Under the pieces are notes generated by a model. The model had not been told where the DNA came from. It saw nothing but the letters and a program-made list of their open reading frames with translations, and ran no database searches. A stretch of 18,091 nt of DNA from Iamia sp035765045 (GTDB lineage Bacteria > Actinomycetota > Acidimicrobiia > Acidimicrobiales > Iamiaceae). This document shows positions 6,873-14,052 of this stretch, piece by piece. The stretch spans positions 1-18,091 of the forward strand of contig DASTYI010000043.1 of assembly GCA_035765045.1 (NCBI GenBank). The letters run 5' to 3'. Each line of letters begins with the position of its first letter. Position 1 is the first letter of the stretch. The position numbers were made by a program, and so were the translations under genes.

Positions 6873-7379
6873 ATGAGGATGAGCGACGGGGTCGAGTGGG
6901 CGCTGCACTGCTGCTCGCTGCTCGCCGCCCTCCCGCCGGGCGAGGCGCTGCCCGCCGCCCGCCTGGCCGAGTACCACGGCGTCGCCCCGGCCTACCTGGC
7001 CAAGCACATGCAGGCGACCACGGCGGCGGGGATCACCGAGTCGGTGCCGGGGCCCAAGGGCGGGTACCGCCTGGCCCGGCCGGCGGCGGAGATCACCGTG
7101 CTCGACGTCGTCCTGGCCGTCGACGGCGACGACACCGCCTTCCGCTGCTCGGAGATCCGCCAGCGGGGCCCGGCGGTCAGCGACGAGCCCGAGGCCTACC
7201 GCCGGGCCTGCCACATCGCCCGCACCATGTGGCAGGCCGAGGAGGCCTGGCGGCAGACGCTGCGGGCCACGACGATCGCCGACCTCTTCACCGAGGTCGT
7301 CACCACCGTCCCCGGCGACGTGCTGGTCAAGGGGGCGGAGTGGATCCAGGATGTCCAGATCAGGAGGAGAGCACGATGA
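6873..7379 (+). CDS. Rrf2 family redox regulator, RsrR-like [2Fe-2S] switch
   Basis: The 168-residue protein has an Rrf2 winged helix-turn-helix (LPAARLAEYHGVAPAYLAKH, about 26-45) and wing (GPKGGYRLARP, 60-70). From the ATG at 6873 it reads MRMSDGVEWALHCC, placing Glu8, Trp9 and His12 exactly where Streptomyces RsrR has its Glu8/His12 cluster ligands and its Trp9. The second ligand set, two Cys from the other subunit, is matched by Cys92 (FRCSEIRQRG) and Cys113 (RRACHIAR), near RsrR Cys90 and Cys110. Cys13 and Cys14 are extra. An inner ATG (6879) would shift Glu and His to 6 and 10. The -10 spacing and the RsrR numbering both favour the first. It heads an operon and overlaps the NmrA-like gene as ATGA. 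I expect redox-switched repression through the 6843-6859 palindrome; this is homology plus inference. Confidence 0.88.
   Translation: MRMSDGVEWALHCCSLLAALPPGEALPAARLAEYHGVAPAYLAKHMQATTAAGITESVPGPKGGYRLARPAAEITVLDVVLAVDGDDTAFRCSEIRQRGPAVSDEPEAYRRACHIARTMWQAEEAWRQTLRATTIADLFTEVVTTVPGDVLVKGAEWIQDVQIRRRAR
7362..7367 (+). promoter_or_regulatory. Shine-Dalgarno site of NmrA-like gene
   Basis: AGGAGG lies eight bases before the ATG at 7376, inside the end of the Rrf2 coding region. It is one of the best ribosome sites in the window and contrasts with the leaderless first gene of the operon. Confidence 0.75.
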
Positions 7380-8308
7380 AGGTGTTCCTGGCCGGGGGGA
7401 CCGGTGTCGTCGGCACCCGCGCCCTCCCTGCCCTGGTGGCCGCCGGCCACGAGGTCACCGCCGTGGCCCGCGGGCCCGAGAAGGCGGCGCTGGTCGAGCG
7501 GCTCGGCGGCACGCCGGTCTCCGTCGACCTGTTCGACCCGCCCGGCCTGGCCACGGCCGTCGCCGGCCACGAGGTCGTCGTCGACCTGGCCACCGCCATC
7601 CCCCCGCTGGCGCGGTCGGCCCGGAAGACGGCGTGGGCGCTCAACGACCGGCTCCGCCGGGAGGCGTCGCGCCACCTGGTCGACGCCGCCCTCGCCGCCG
7701 GGGCGGGACGCTACGTCCAGGAGTCGATCTGCTTCCCGTACCTCGACGCCGGCGACCGCTGGATCGACGAGGACAGCCCGGTCGACCACGACAGCTGGGG
7801 CTTCGGCGGCGCCGGGGAGGCCGAGCGGCAGACGGCCCGCTTCACCGCCGACTCCGACGGCGGCGCCGGCGTGGTGCTCCGGTTCGCCCAGTTCTACGCC
7901 GCCGGGTCGAGCCACACGATCACCATGAGCCGCGCCCTCCGGTACCGCCTCAACCCCTTCGTCGGCGACCCCGACGGCTACGTCTCGCAGATCCACGCCG
8001 CCGACGCCGGCTCCGCCGTGGCCGCCGCCCTCACCGCCCCGGCCGGGATCTACAACATCGTCGACGACGAGCCCCTGGTCCGCCGGGAGGCGGGACCGGC
8101 CGCCGCCGCGGCGATGGGGCTGAAGCCGCCCCGCACCCTCCCGGGCTGGGTGTGGAAGGCGAGCCCGCCGACGGCCAAGGCGGTCATGCGCTCGCTGCGG
8201 ATCAGCCACGACCGCTTCACGGCGGCGACGGGGTGGACCCCGACCCACCCGTCGATCCGGACCGGCTGGCCGGCCGACCCCACGACCGAGGGAGGTGGGG
8301 CGTCGTGA
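7376..8308 (+). CDS. NmrA-like atypical SDR, NAD(P)-binding protein
   Basis: The 310-residue protein starts MKVFLAGGTGVVGTRALPAL, with the nucleotide-binding GGTGVVG at 7-13, and continues as an extended SDR/NAD-dependent epimerase fold (VVVDLATAIPP, 67-77; YVQESICFPY, 113-122). Where classical members carry Tyr-x-x-x-Lys after the Ser strand, this one reads WGFGGAGEAERQTARF (141-156), with neither Tyr nor Lys. It may therefore be an NAD(P) sensor or non-oxidoreductase like NmrA rather than a standard dehydrogenase. Its start overlaps the Rrf2 stop and its stop overlaps the next start (GTGA). Streptomyces rsrR also neighbours an NmrA-like gene, its main target there, divergently arranged; here the pair is in one operon. 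This supports a shared redox-sensing role. Substrate unknown. Confidence 0.85.
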   Translation: MKVFLAGGTGVVGTRALPALVAAGHEVTAVARGPEKAALVERLGGTPVSVDLFDPPGLATAVAGHEVVVDLATAIPPLARSARKTAWALNDRLRREASRHLVDAALAAGAGRYVQESICFPYLDAGDRWIDEDSPVDHDSWGFGGAGEAERQTARFTADSDGGAGVVLRFAQFYAAGSSHTITMSRALRYRLNPFVGDPDGYVSQIHAADAGSAVAAALTAPAGIYNIVDDEPLVRREAGPAAAAAMGLKPPRTLPGWVWKASPPTAKAVMRSLRISHDRFTAATGWTPTHPSIRTGWPADPTTEGGGAS

Positions 8309-8754
8309 CCCTCCTCCGCCGCATCGCCCTGGTCGTCGTGCTGGCCGGCTCGCTGCTGGTCGGGCTGTGGGCGCAGGCCTTCCCCCGCTCGTTCTACGAC
8401 GACTTCCCCGGCGCCGGCCGGGTCTGGGTCGCCGTCGACGGGCCCTACAACGAGCACCTGGTCCGCGACGTCGGGGGGCTCAACCTCGGGCTGGCCTTCG
8501 TCGCCGGCTTCGCCCTGGTGACCGGTTCGGTGCTCGTCGCCCGGGCCGCCGGGGGCGCCGCCCTGCTCTACGGCGGGCCGCACCTGCTGTACCACGCCAC
8601 CCACCTCGACCCCTTCGCCACCGCCGACGTCGTCGGCATGCTCGTCAGCCTGACGCTGGCCGCCCTCGCCGGCCTCCTCGCCCTGGCCGCCCCCACCGCC
8701 GTGGTGACGCGATCACCCGGACAGGCCGGGGGCGCCGAGGTGGCCGCTCGGTAG
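8305..8754 (+). CDS. Small integral membrane protein, third gene of the Rrf2 operon
   Basis: The 149-residue protein begins with a hydrophobic helix (about 6-24). A non-membrane stretch rich in aromatic and charged residues follows (FYDDFPGAGRVWVAVDGPYN, then EHLVRDVGGLNLGL), and then three more hydrophobic helices. The third contains paired His residues (GGPHLLYHATHLDPF). The GTG start at 8305 overlaps the preceding stop and has GGAGG upstream. I recognise no named family. The PYNEH and HLLYHATH clusters could place several His near one membrane face, which would suit metal, heme or quinone binding, but this is speculation. Coupled translation with an RsrR-like regulator and NmrA-like protein suggests a role in the same redox response. 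It ends in TAG, which is also the start of the SelO -10. Confidence 0.75.
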   Translation: MTLLRRIALVVVLAGSLLVGLWAQAFPRSFYDDFPGAGRVWVAVDGPYNEHLVRDVGGLNLGLAFVAGFALVTGSVLVARAAGGAALLYGGPHLLYHATHLDPFATADVVGMLVSLTLAALAGLLALAAPTAVVTRSPGQAGGAEVAAR

Positions 8755-8757
8755 CGT
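8752..8757 (+). promoter_or_regulatory. -10 element of selO (leaderless), overlapping upstream stop codon
   Basis: TAGCGT lies six bases before the GTG at 8764. Its first three bases are the stop codon of the membrane protein gene. The same hexamer and spacing precede tetR, supporting a real promoter. Confidence 0.5.
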
Positions 8758-8763
8758 GACCCG

Positions 8764-10251
8764 GTGACGCCGGTCGCCGCTCCGCCGCTGTTCGCCTTCG
8801 ACAACACGCTCGTCCGTGACCTCGACGGGCTGTTCGTGCCCTGGCAGGGCGACGAGGCGCCCGACCCGCGGGTGGTCGTGCTGAACGAGCGGCTGGCGGT
8901 CGAGCTGGGGGTCGACCCCGACGCCCTGCGCCAGCCCGACGCCGTGCGGGCCCTGACCGGCAGCCTGGCCCCGGCGGGGGCCGAGCCGGTGGCGCTGGCC
9001 TACGCCGGCCACCAGTTCGGTGGCTACTCGCCCCGGCTGGGCGACGGGCGGGCCCTGCTGCTGGGCGAGGTGGTCACCGCCGACGGGCGGCGGGTCGACA
9101 TCCACCTCAAGGGCTCGGGGCGCACGCCCTTCGCCCGCGGGGGCGACGGCAAGGCGGTCCTCGGCCCGATGCTGCGCGAGTACGTCGTCTCCGAGGCCAT
9201 GGCCGCCCTCGGCATCCCGACCACCCGGGCCCTGGCCGTCGTCGCCACCGGCGAGCGGGTCGCCCGCGAGGAGATGCTCCCCGGCGCCGTGCTCGCCCGG
9301 GTGGCGGCCAGCCACCTGCGGGTCGGGACCTTCCAGTACGCCGCCTCGATGGCGCACCGGGACGTGCTCCGCCGGCTCGCCGACCACGCCATCGCCCGTC
9401 ACCACCCCGGGGCGGCCGAGGCCGACGACCCGGCGTTCGCCCTCTTCGAGCGGGTGGTCGACGCCCAGGCCGACCTGGTGGCCCGGTGGATGCTGGTCGG
9501 GTTCGTCCACGGCGTGCTCAACACCGACAACCTGACGATCTCGGGCGAGACGATCGACTACGGGCCCTGCGCCTTCATGGACGCCTACGACCCGGCCACC
9601 GTCTTCAGCTCGATCGACCACGGCGGCCGCTACGCCTACGGCAACCAGCCCGGGATCGTGCAGTGGGGCCTGGCCCGCCTGGCCGAGGCCGTCCTCCCGC
9701 TGATGGTGCCCGACGAGCCCGAGCAGGCCGACATCGACGCCGCCGTCGCGACCCTCACCGCCGTGCTCGACCGCTACCCGACCCGCTACGAGGCGGCCCA
9801 CGCCGAGGGGATGCGGGCCAAGCTGGGCCTGCCCGCGGCCGACGCCGCCCTCGTCACCGACATGCTCGCCCTCCTCCACGAGCAGGGCATCGACTGGACG
9901 TCGTGGTTCCGGGCGCTGGCCGCCGACCTGCGGGGCGAGCGGGACGCGGCCCGGGGCCTGGCCGTCGACATCGCCGCCGCCGACGCCTGGCTCGACCGCT
10001 GGCGGGCCGCCGTCCCCGAGGGCGACCGGGCCGCCACGGCCGCAGCCATGGACGCCGTCAACCCCCTCTACATCCCCCGCAACCACCTGGTCGAGGAGGC
10101 CCTCGCCGCCGCCACGGCCGGCGACGAGGCGCCGCTCCACCGCCTGCTCGACGTCCTCGCCGATCCCTTCACCGAGCGCCCCGGCCTCGACCGCTACGCC
10201 GCCCCCGGTCCCACCGGCGGTCCCCGCTACCGCACCTTCTGCGGGACCTGA
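8764..10251 (+). CDS. selO: Protein adenylyltransferase SelO (YdiU family)
   Basis: This 495-residue protein is a full-length SelO pseudokinase, which transfers AMP from ATP to protein Ser/Thr/Tyr and is linked to oxidative-stress control. Hallmarks are YAGHQFGGYSPRLGDGRALLLGE (80-102), DIHLKGSGRTPFARGGDGKA (112-131) with Lys116 and Arg120, and LREYVVSEAM with Glu139. Others are FVHGVLNTDNLTISG (247-261) with Asn253 and Asp255/Asn256, and the metal-binding IDYGPCAFMDAYDP (264-277). The C-terminus ends YRTFCGT, with the Cys that takes the position of the redox-active Cys/Sec of the family. The start is GTG, with a -10 six bases upstream and no Shine-Dalgarno site. It follows the Rrf2 operon directly and converges on the flavin-reductase fusion with a one-base gap. 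The target proteins are unknown. Confidence 0.95.
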   Translation: MTPVAAPPLFAFDNTLVRDLDGLFVPWQGDEAPDPRVVVLNERLAVELGVDPDALRQPDAVRALTGSLAPAGAEPVALAYAGHQFGGYSPRLGDGRALLLGEVVTADGRRVDIHLKGSGRTPFARGGDGKAVLGPMLREYVVSEAMAALGIPTTRALAVVATGERVAREEMLPGAVLARVAASHLRVGTFQYAASMAHRDVLRRLADHAIARHHPGAAEADDPAFALFERVVDAQADLVARWMLVGFVHGVLNTDNLTISGETIDYGPCAFMDAYDPATVFSSIDHGGRYAYGNQPGIVQWGLARLAEAVLPLMVPDEPEQADIDAAVATLTAVLDRYPTRYEAAHAEGMRAKLGLPAADAALVTDMLALLHEQGIDWTSWFRALAADLRGERDAARGLAVDIAAADAWLDRWRAAVPEGDRAATAAAMDAVNPLYIPRNHLVEEALAAATAGDEAPLHRLLDVLADPFTERPGLDRYAAPGPTGGPRYRTFCGT

Positions 10252-10252
10252 C

Positions 10253-11980
10253 CTACCAGTACTCCTCGAAGTGGACGTTGCCGCGCTGGGTGCGGTGGTC
10301 GAGGGTGAAGCCCTGCTCGGTCAGCAGCTCGACGACGCCCGTGACCGACGGGAAGACGGTCTCGCCGTCGACCTCCTCGGGGAGGCCGATCATCGCCGGG
10401 TTGCCGCAGAGGAAGACGTGGGTCGACGCCGGGTCCAGCGATCCGAGCTCGCCGTCGCGGATCAGGTCCTGGATGTAGCGCTTGGGGACGTCGGGCTCGC
10501 GGGTCGGCAGCGGGATGTAGCGGTAGTTGGCGTAGCGCCGGGCCAGCTCGTCGTGCTGGGCCCGGTAGCCGAGGTCGGCCCACTGGCGCACCGACACGGC
10601 CGAGATGATCGGCCCGTGGTGGCCCTTGCGCAGCAGCTCGGTGACCATGGCGTTGTGGGGTGCCTCGCCGGTGCCGGTGGAGAGGAAGACGGCGGTCGAG
10701 GCCGGGTCGGTGACGGGGGCGAGGGTGTAGCGCCCGGCCACCTTGGGCCCGAGGTAGATGCGGTCGCCGGGCCGCTTGAGGGCGAGGCGGGGCGTGAGGC
10801 CGGGGACGTTGCCCTCGGTGGGGGGCACGAGGACGATGTAGAACTCGAGCTCGTCGGCCTCGCCGGCCAGGTAGCCGTGCTCGTCGAAGATCGGGTGCGA
10901 GATCGAGTACGAGCGGCGGACCATCTTGTCCCAGCGGCCGTCGAGGCCGGGGTCGACGGCGTCGTCGATCCGCTCCTCCCAGAACCCGAGCCCGAGCGAG
11001 GCGTACTGCCCGGGCAGGTGCGACACCGAGCCGTGGTCGGGCTTGACCCGCAGCACCCACAGGTCCGAGTGGGTCGGCTCGAAGTGGGTGATGGTGGCGT
11101 TGTAGTGCTCGGCCCGGAGCTCGTCGATGACGCCGGCGTGCTTGCCCCGGCGGGCGAGGGGTGAGGGCGGCGACGGCAGCTCGACCTCGGGGAAGACGGC
11201 GGTCAGCAGGTCGCGGGCGATGCGCCAGCTGGGGGCCGACGGCAGGTCGTCGGTCTCGTCGTCCTCGCCCATGAACCACACCCGGCCGGTGGCGAGGGCG
11301 TCGTCGGACAGCCCGACGTCGGCGGGGCCGAGGGCGCTGCGGCCCGAGGCGAACACGACGTGGTCGAACTGGAGGTCGGGGGTCCGGCGGTCGCCGAAGA
11401 AGGCCATCGGGTAGCCGTCGACGTCGCCGATCTGGGTGGGGATCGACCGGTAGAGGAGGGTCGCCAGCCGCTCGCGCTCGAGCCGGCGGAGGGCCGAGTC
11501 GGCGACGGGGGAGAGGCGGGTGGGGTCCATGCCCCCGGCGGCGAGGACGACGCCGGCGCCCTGGTCGGCGAGCGCCGCGGTCAGCTCGACGGCGTGGTCG
11601 GTGTACCCGACGACGAGGACGTCCTCGTCGGCGGGGTGCTCGGGCAGGGTGTCGACGGTGACCCGGCCGTTGGCCGAGCTGGGGACCGGCGGGGTCCAGT
11701 CGCCGGCGGCCTGGCGCTGGGCGACGAGCACGGCCCGGGTGCGGTAGGCCTGCCGGCCGGTGCGGACGACGAGGTCGTCGCCGTCGAGGTCGATGGCGGT
11801 GACGGTCTCGCCGTAGGCGGCGTCGAGGCCGTGCTCGCCGACGATGCCGGGGAGGGCCATGGCGGTGCCCGGTTCGAGCACCCGGACCCGGTCGAGCCCG
11901 GCCCGCCGGGCCGCCACCGCCGTGGACAGGCCCCCGGCGTTGCCGCCGATCACCACCAGGTCGTCGCGCGTCGTGGGCAT
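10253..11980 (-). CDS. Fusion: flavin disulfide-reductase-like domain + ferredoxin-NADP reductase
   Basis: This 575-residue protein joins two flavoenzyme modules. Residues 1-265 resemble a thioredoxin-reductase-like FAD/NAD(P) domain: VVIGGNAGGLSTA (9-21), a second weak dinucleotide strand VLVVGYTDHA (121-130), FASGRSALG (210-218), and WFMGEDD (235-241). It has no CxxC pair, so it is not a thioredoxin reductase. After a Pro-rich linker (about 266-280) comes a complete FNR module: FAD motif RRSYSIS (355-361), NADP-binding STGTGEAPHNA (433-443), LCGNPAMI (524-531) and a terminal aromatic EEYW (572-575). The FNR half should exchange electrons between NADPH and ferredoxin or flavodoxin. The N-terminal half may be a degenerate or accessory flavin domain. 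ATG 11980 has CAGACT eight bases upstream, so it too may be leaderless. No ferredoxin gene is in the window. Confidence 0.87.
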   Translation of the reverse strand: MPTTRDDLVVIGGNAGGLSTAVAARRAGLDRVRVLEPGTAMALPGIVGEHGLDAAYGETVTAIDLDGDDLVVRTGRQAYRTRAVLVAQRQAAGDWTPPVPSSANGRVTVDTLPEHPADEDVLVVGYTDHAVELTAALADQGAGVVLAAGGMDPTRLSPVADSALRRLERERLATLLYRSIPTQIGDVDGYPMAFFGDRRTPDLQFDHVVFASGRSALGPADVGLSDDALATGRVWFMGEDDETDDLPSAPSWRIARDLLTAVFPEVELPSPPSPLARRGKHAGVIDELRAEHYNATITHFEPTHSDLWVLRVKPDHGSVSHLPGQYASLGLGFWEERIDDAVDPGLDGRWDKMVRRSYSISHPIFDEHGYLAGEADELEFYIVLVPPTEGNVPGLTPRLALKRPGDRIYLGPKVAGRYTLAPVTDPASTAVFLSTGTGEAPHNAMVTELLRKGHHGPIISAVSVRQWADLGYRAQHDELARRYANYRYIPLPTREPDVPKRYIQDLIRDGELGSLDPASTHVFLCGNPAMIGLPEEVDGETVFPSVTGVVELLTEQGFTLDHRTQRGNVHFEEYW

Positions 11981-12022
11981 GGCCTCGCAGTCTGCTCCCC
12001 GGCCGTCCGCCCCACCCAGCCC

Positions 12023-12099
12023 GCGACCCCCAGCTCGCAGGAACGGGTTCTTGTGGGCTGGGCGTCGCGCACCGGGGTTCTCGTGGGTGAGCGGTCGCG
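12023..12099. repeat. Three-copy intergenic repeat forming a 22-base-arm hairpin
   Basis: A unit of about 22 bases, roughly GCGACnnnCAnCnCnCnnGAAC, occurs three times in the 150-base gap upstream of the flavin-reductase gene. One copy is on the plus strand (12023-12044) and two are on the minus strand (12047-12068 and 12077-12098), 30 bases apart. The first two face each other across GG and pair at 21 of 22 positions in plus-strand RNA if three G-U pairs are counted. Pairing is weaker on the minus-strand RNA. I see no ORF here; it may be a dispersed structural repeat or a terminator for the quinone oxidoreductase. Confidence 0.55.
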
Positions 12100-12130
12100 A
12101 TTGCGCGACGGAGGCGCACGGGAACGCCGG

Positions 12131-13069
12131 TCAGACGTCGAGGAGGGTCTTGCCGACGGTGCGGCGGGCCTCGATGGCCCGGTGGGTGTCGGCGGCCCGG
12201 GCGAGGGGGAAGCGCTGGCCGATCAGCGGGCGGAGCCGCCCAGCGGCGGCCTCGGCGAGGGCGGCCACCGCCAGGGCCCGGATCTCCTCCGGCCCCGGCC
12301 GGCCGGTGTCGAGCAGGGTGATCGACCGGGCCGCCGCCTCCTCGGCCCCGATCTCGGTGAACGCCCCGCTGGCCATGCCGAAGCGGAGCACCCGCCCGCC
12401 CGGGGCGACGCGGGCGACGGCCTCCCGCCCGACCTCACCCCCGACCCCGTCGAGCACGACGTCGACCGGGGCCAGGCCGGCCGACCAGCCCGGCGCCCCG
12501 TGGTCGACGGCCGTGGCCCCGAGGTCGGCCACGACGGCGACCTTGGCCGAGCCGCCGGCGGTGCCGATCACCGTGGCCCCGGTGGCGCCGACCAGCTGGA
12601 CCAGCAGCGAGCCGACCCCGCCGGCGGCGGCCAGCACCAGCACCCGCTCGCCGGGCCGGGCGGCGACGGTGCGGGCGAGGAGGGTGGCGGTGCGCCCGTC
12701 GGCGAGCAGGGCGGTGGCGTCGTCGAGGGTGACCCCGGGGGGCACGGGGATCGGGTCGCCGGCGGGGACGGCGACGAGCGTGGCGTAGCCGCCCGACCCG
12801 CCCGTGGTCGTCACCACCCGCCGGCCGACGAGGGCCTCGTCGACCCCGGCGCCGACCGCCGCCACCACGCCGCCGACGCCGTTGCCGGGGATGACGGGGG
12901 GCGTGGCCGGGAACGGCCCCCGCCCGGCCCGCACCTGGGTCTCGACGAAGGTGATCGACGCCACCGCGACGGCGACGAGCACCTCGCCCGGGCCGGGCAC
13001 GGGGTCGGGCGTCTCCCGCGCCACCAGCACCTCGGGACCACCGATCGCATCCATCCACACGGCGAGCAC
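12131..13069 (-). CDS. Zinc-independent quinone oxidoreductase (MDR superfamily)
   Basis: The 312-residue protein starts MLAVWMDAIGGPEVLVARE, the usual opening of NADPH:quinone oxidoreductases, and continues with PGPGEVLVAV (25-34), PVIPGNGVGGVV (58-69) and the NADPH-binding VLAAAGGVGSLLVQL (145-159). The zinc-binding Cys and His residues of alcohol dehydrogenases are absent, so it belongs to the zinc-free branch reducing quinones or enones. The start is GTG 13069, which gives the family's normal N-terminus. No good Shine-Dalgarno or -10 is seen nearby, although TTGACT (13107-13102) could be a -35. It diverges from the extended SDR across 52 bases that include the KstR-type palindrome, so the two may be co-regulated. 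The substrate is not determinable. Confidence 0.9.
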   Translation of the reverse strand: MLAVWMDAIGGPEVLVARETPDPVPGPGEVLVAVAVASITFVETQVRAGRGPFPATPPVIPGNGVGGVVAAVGAGVDEALVGRRVVTTTGGSGGYATLVAVPAGDPIPVPPGVTLDDATALLADGRTATLLARTVAARPGERVLVLAAAGGVGSLLVQLVGATGATVIGTAGGSAKVAVVADLGATAVDHGAPGWSAGLAPVDVVLDGVGGEVGREAVARVAPGGRVLRFGMASGAFTEIGAEEAAARSITLLDTGRPGPEEIRALAVAALAEAAAGRLRPLIGQRFPLARAADTHRAIEARRTVGKTLLDV

Positions 13070-13108
13070 GGGACGCAGCGGACCACGTCAAGCCCGCTCG
13101 AAGTCAAG

Positions 13109-13122
13109 TAGAACGTGTTCTA
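13109..13122. promoter_or_regulatory. KstR-type operator overlapping -10 and start codon
   Basis: TAGAACGTGTTCTA matches the published actinobacterial KstR consensus TnnAACnnGTTnnA at every fixed position. Its left half, TAGAAC, is also the predicted -10 of the SDR gene, seven bases before the ATG, and its last A is the first base of that ATG. A bound repressor would cover both promoter and transcription start. Other TetR proteins bind similar sites, so the cognate regulator is not proven. Confidence 0.65.
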
Positions 13123-14036
13123 TGTTTGGGATCACCGGCCAGCGGATCGTCGTCGTGGGGGCCACCGGCCGGGTGGCCAAGCCGTTGAGCATCGCCCTGG
13201 CCGCCGCCGGCAACGAGGTGATCGGCGCCGCCCGCTTCACCGACGAGGCGGCCCGGGCCGAGCTGGAGGCGGCCGGGGTCACCTGCGCCACCGTCGACCT
13301 CTACCGGGGCGACCTCGACGCCCTGCCCACCGACGGCGTCGACGTCGTCCTCAACCTGGCCGTGGCCCAGTCGGGGCGCTGGCCGACCGACCTGCGCATC
13401 AACGCCGAGTCGGCCGGCGAGGTCCTCGCCCGCACCCGCCCCGGCCGCTTCCTCCACTGCTCGACCACCGGCGTCTACGCCCCCAAGGGCCACGAGGCCA
13501 TGACCGAGACCGACCCCCTCGGCGACAACCACGCGGTGATGATGCCGACGTACTCGATCTCCAAGATCGCGGCCGAGACGGTCGTGCGCACCGTGGCCCG
13601 CATCCACGCCGTGCCCACGACGATCGCCCGGCTCAACGTGCCCTACGGCGACGGTCACGGCTGGCCCGCCTTCCACCTGCTGATGATGCAGGCCGGCCAG
13701 CCCGTCCCCGTCCACGTCGACGGCCCGACCGAGTACACGCCGATCCACGACGTCGACATCCTCCGCACCCTCCCCGCCCTGCTCGACGCGGCCCGCGTGC
13801 CGGCGACGATCGTCAACTGGGCCGGCTCCGAGCGGGTCAGCGTCGAGGACTGGTGCGCCCACCTGGGCGAGCTGACCGGCCTCACGCCGATCTTCGAGCG
13901 CACCGACCGCTGCCTGGAGAGCGTGGTGGCGGACACGACGCTGCTGGAGTCGCTGGCCGGGCCGTCCACGGTCGACTGGCGCACCGGCTTCCGCCGCCTG
14001 GTCGAGACGTCGTTCCCCGACCTGCTCCGGCGCTGA
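13122..14036 (+). CDS. Extended SDR, NAD-dependent epimerase/dehydratase family
   Basis: The 304-residue protein begins MFGITGQRIVVVGATGRVAK, with the nucleotide-binding GATGRVA at 13-19. It keeps a complete catalytic set: Ser114/Thr115 in LHCSTTGVY (111-119), then Tyr144 and Lys148 in YSISK, followed by the usual RLNVPYGDG block and a substrate lobe. It should be an active oxidoreductase or epimerase on an unidentified substrate. I chose ATG 13122 because TAGAAC lies seven bases upstream and the codons before it give no sensible protein. A KstR-type palindrome overlaps the start. It diverges from the quinone oxidoreductase and is followed 16 bases later by another SDR gene that has its own -10. 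A role in steroid or lipid breakdown is suggested only by the operator. Confidence 0.88.
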   Translation: MFGITGQRIVVVGATGRVAKPLSIALAAAGNEVIGAARFTDEAARAELEAAGVTCATVDLYRGDLDALPTDGVDVVLNLAVAQSGRWPTDLRINAESAGEVLARTRPGRFLHCSTTGVYAPKGHEAMTETDPLGDNHAVMMPTYSISKIAAETVVRTVARIHAVPTTIARLNVPYGDGHGWPAFHLLMMQAGQPVPVHVDGPTEYTPIHDVDILRTLPALLDAARVPATIVNWAGSERVSVEDWCAHLGELTGLTPIFERTDRCLESVVADTTLLESLAGPSTVDWRTGFRRLVETSFPDLLRR

Positions 14037-14040
14037 ACGG

Positions 14041-14046
14041 TAGGTT
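14041..14046 (+). promoter_or_regulatory. -10 element of the broken SDR gene (leaderless)
   Basis: TAGGTT lies six bases before ATG 14053, just after the upstream stop codon. The same arrangement precedes several other genes in the window. Confidence 0.4.
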
Positions 14047-14052
14047 CCGCCG

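Noticed and set aside
12045..12099. Two 25-base direct repeats 30 bases apart, considered as a CRISPR fragment.
   Set aside because: Only about 19 of 25 bases match, the gap is five bases, and a third copy is inverted; no spacer or cas gene is present.
11360..13111. A 583-residue plus-strand open frame opposite the flavin reductase and quinone oxidoreductase.
   Set aside because: No domain is recognisable and both minus-strand genes have intact cofactor motifs.
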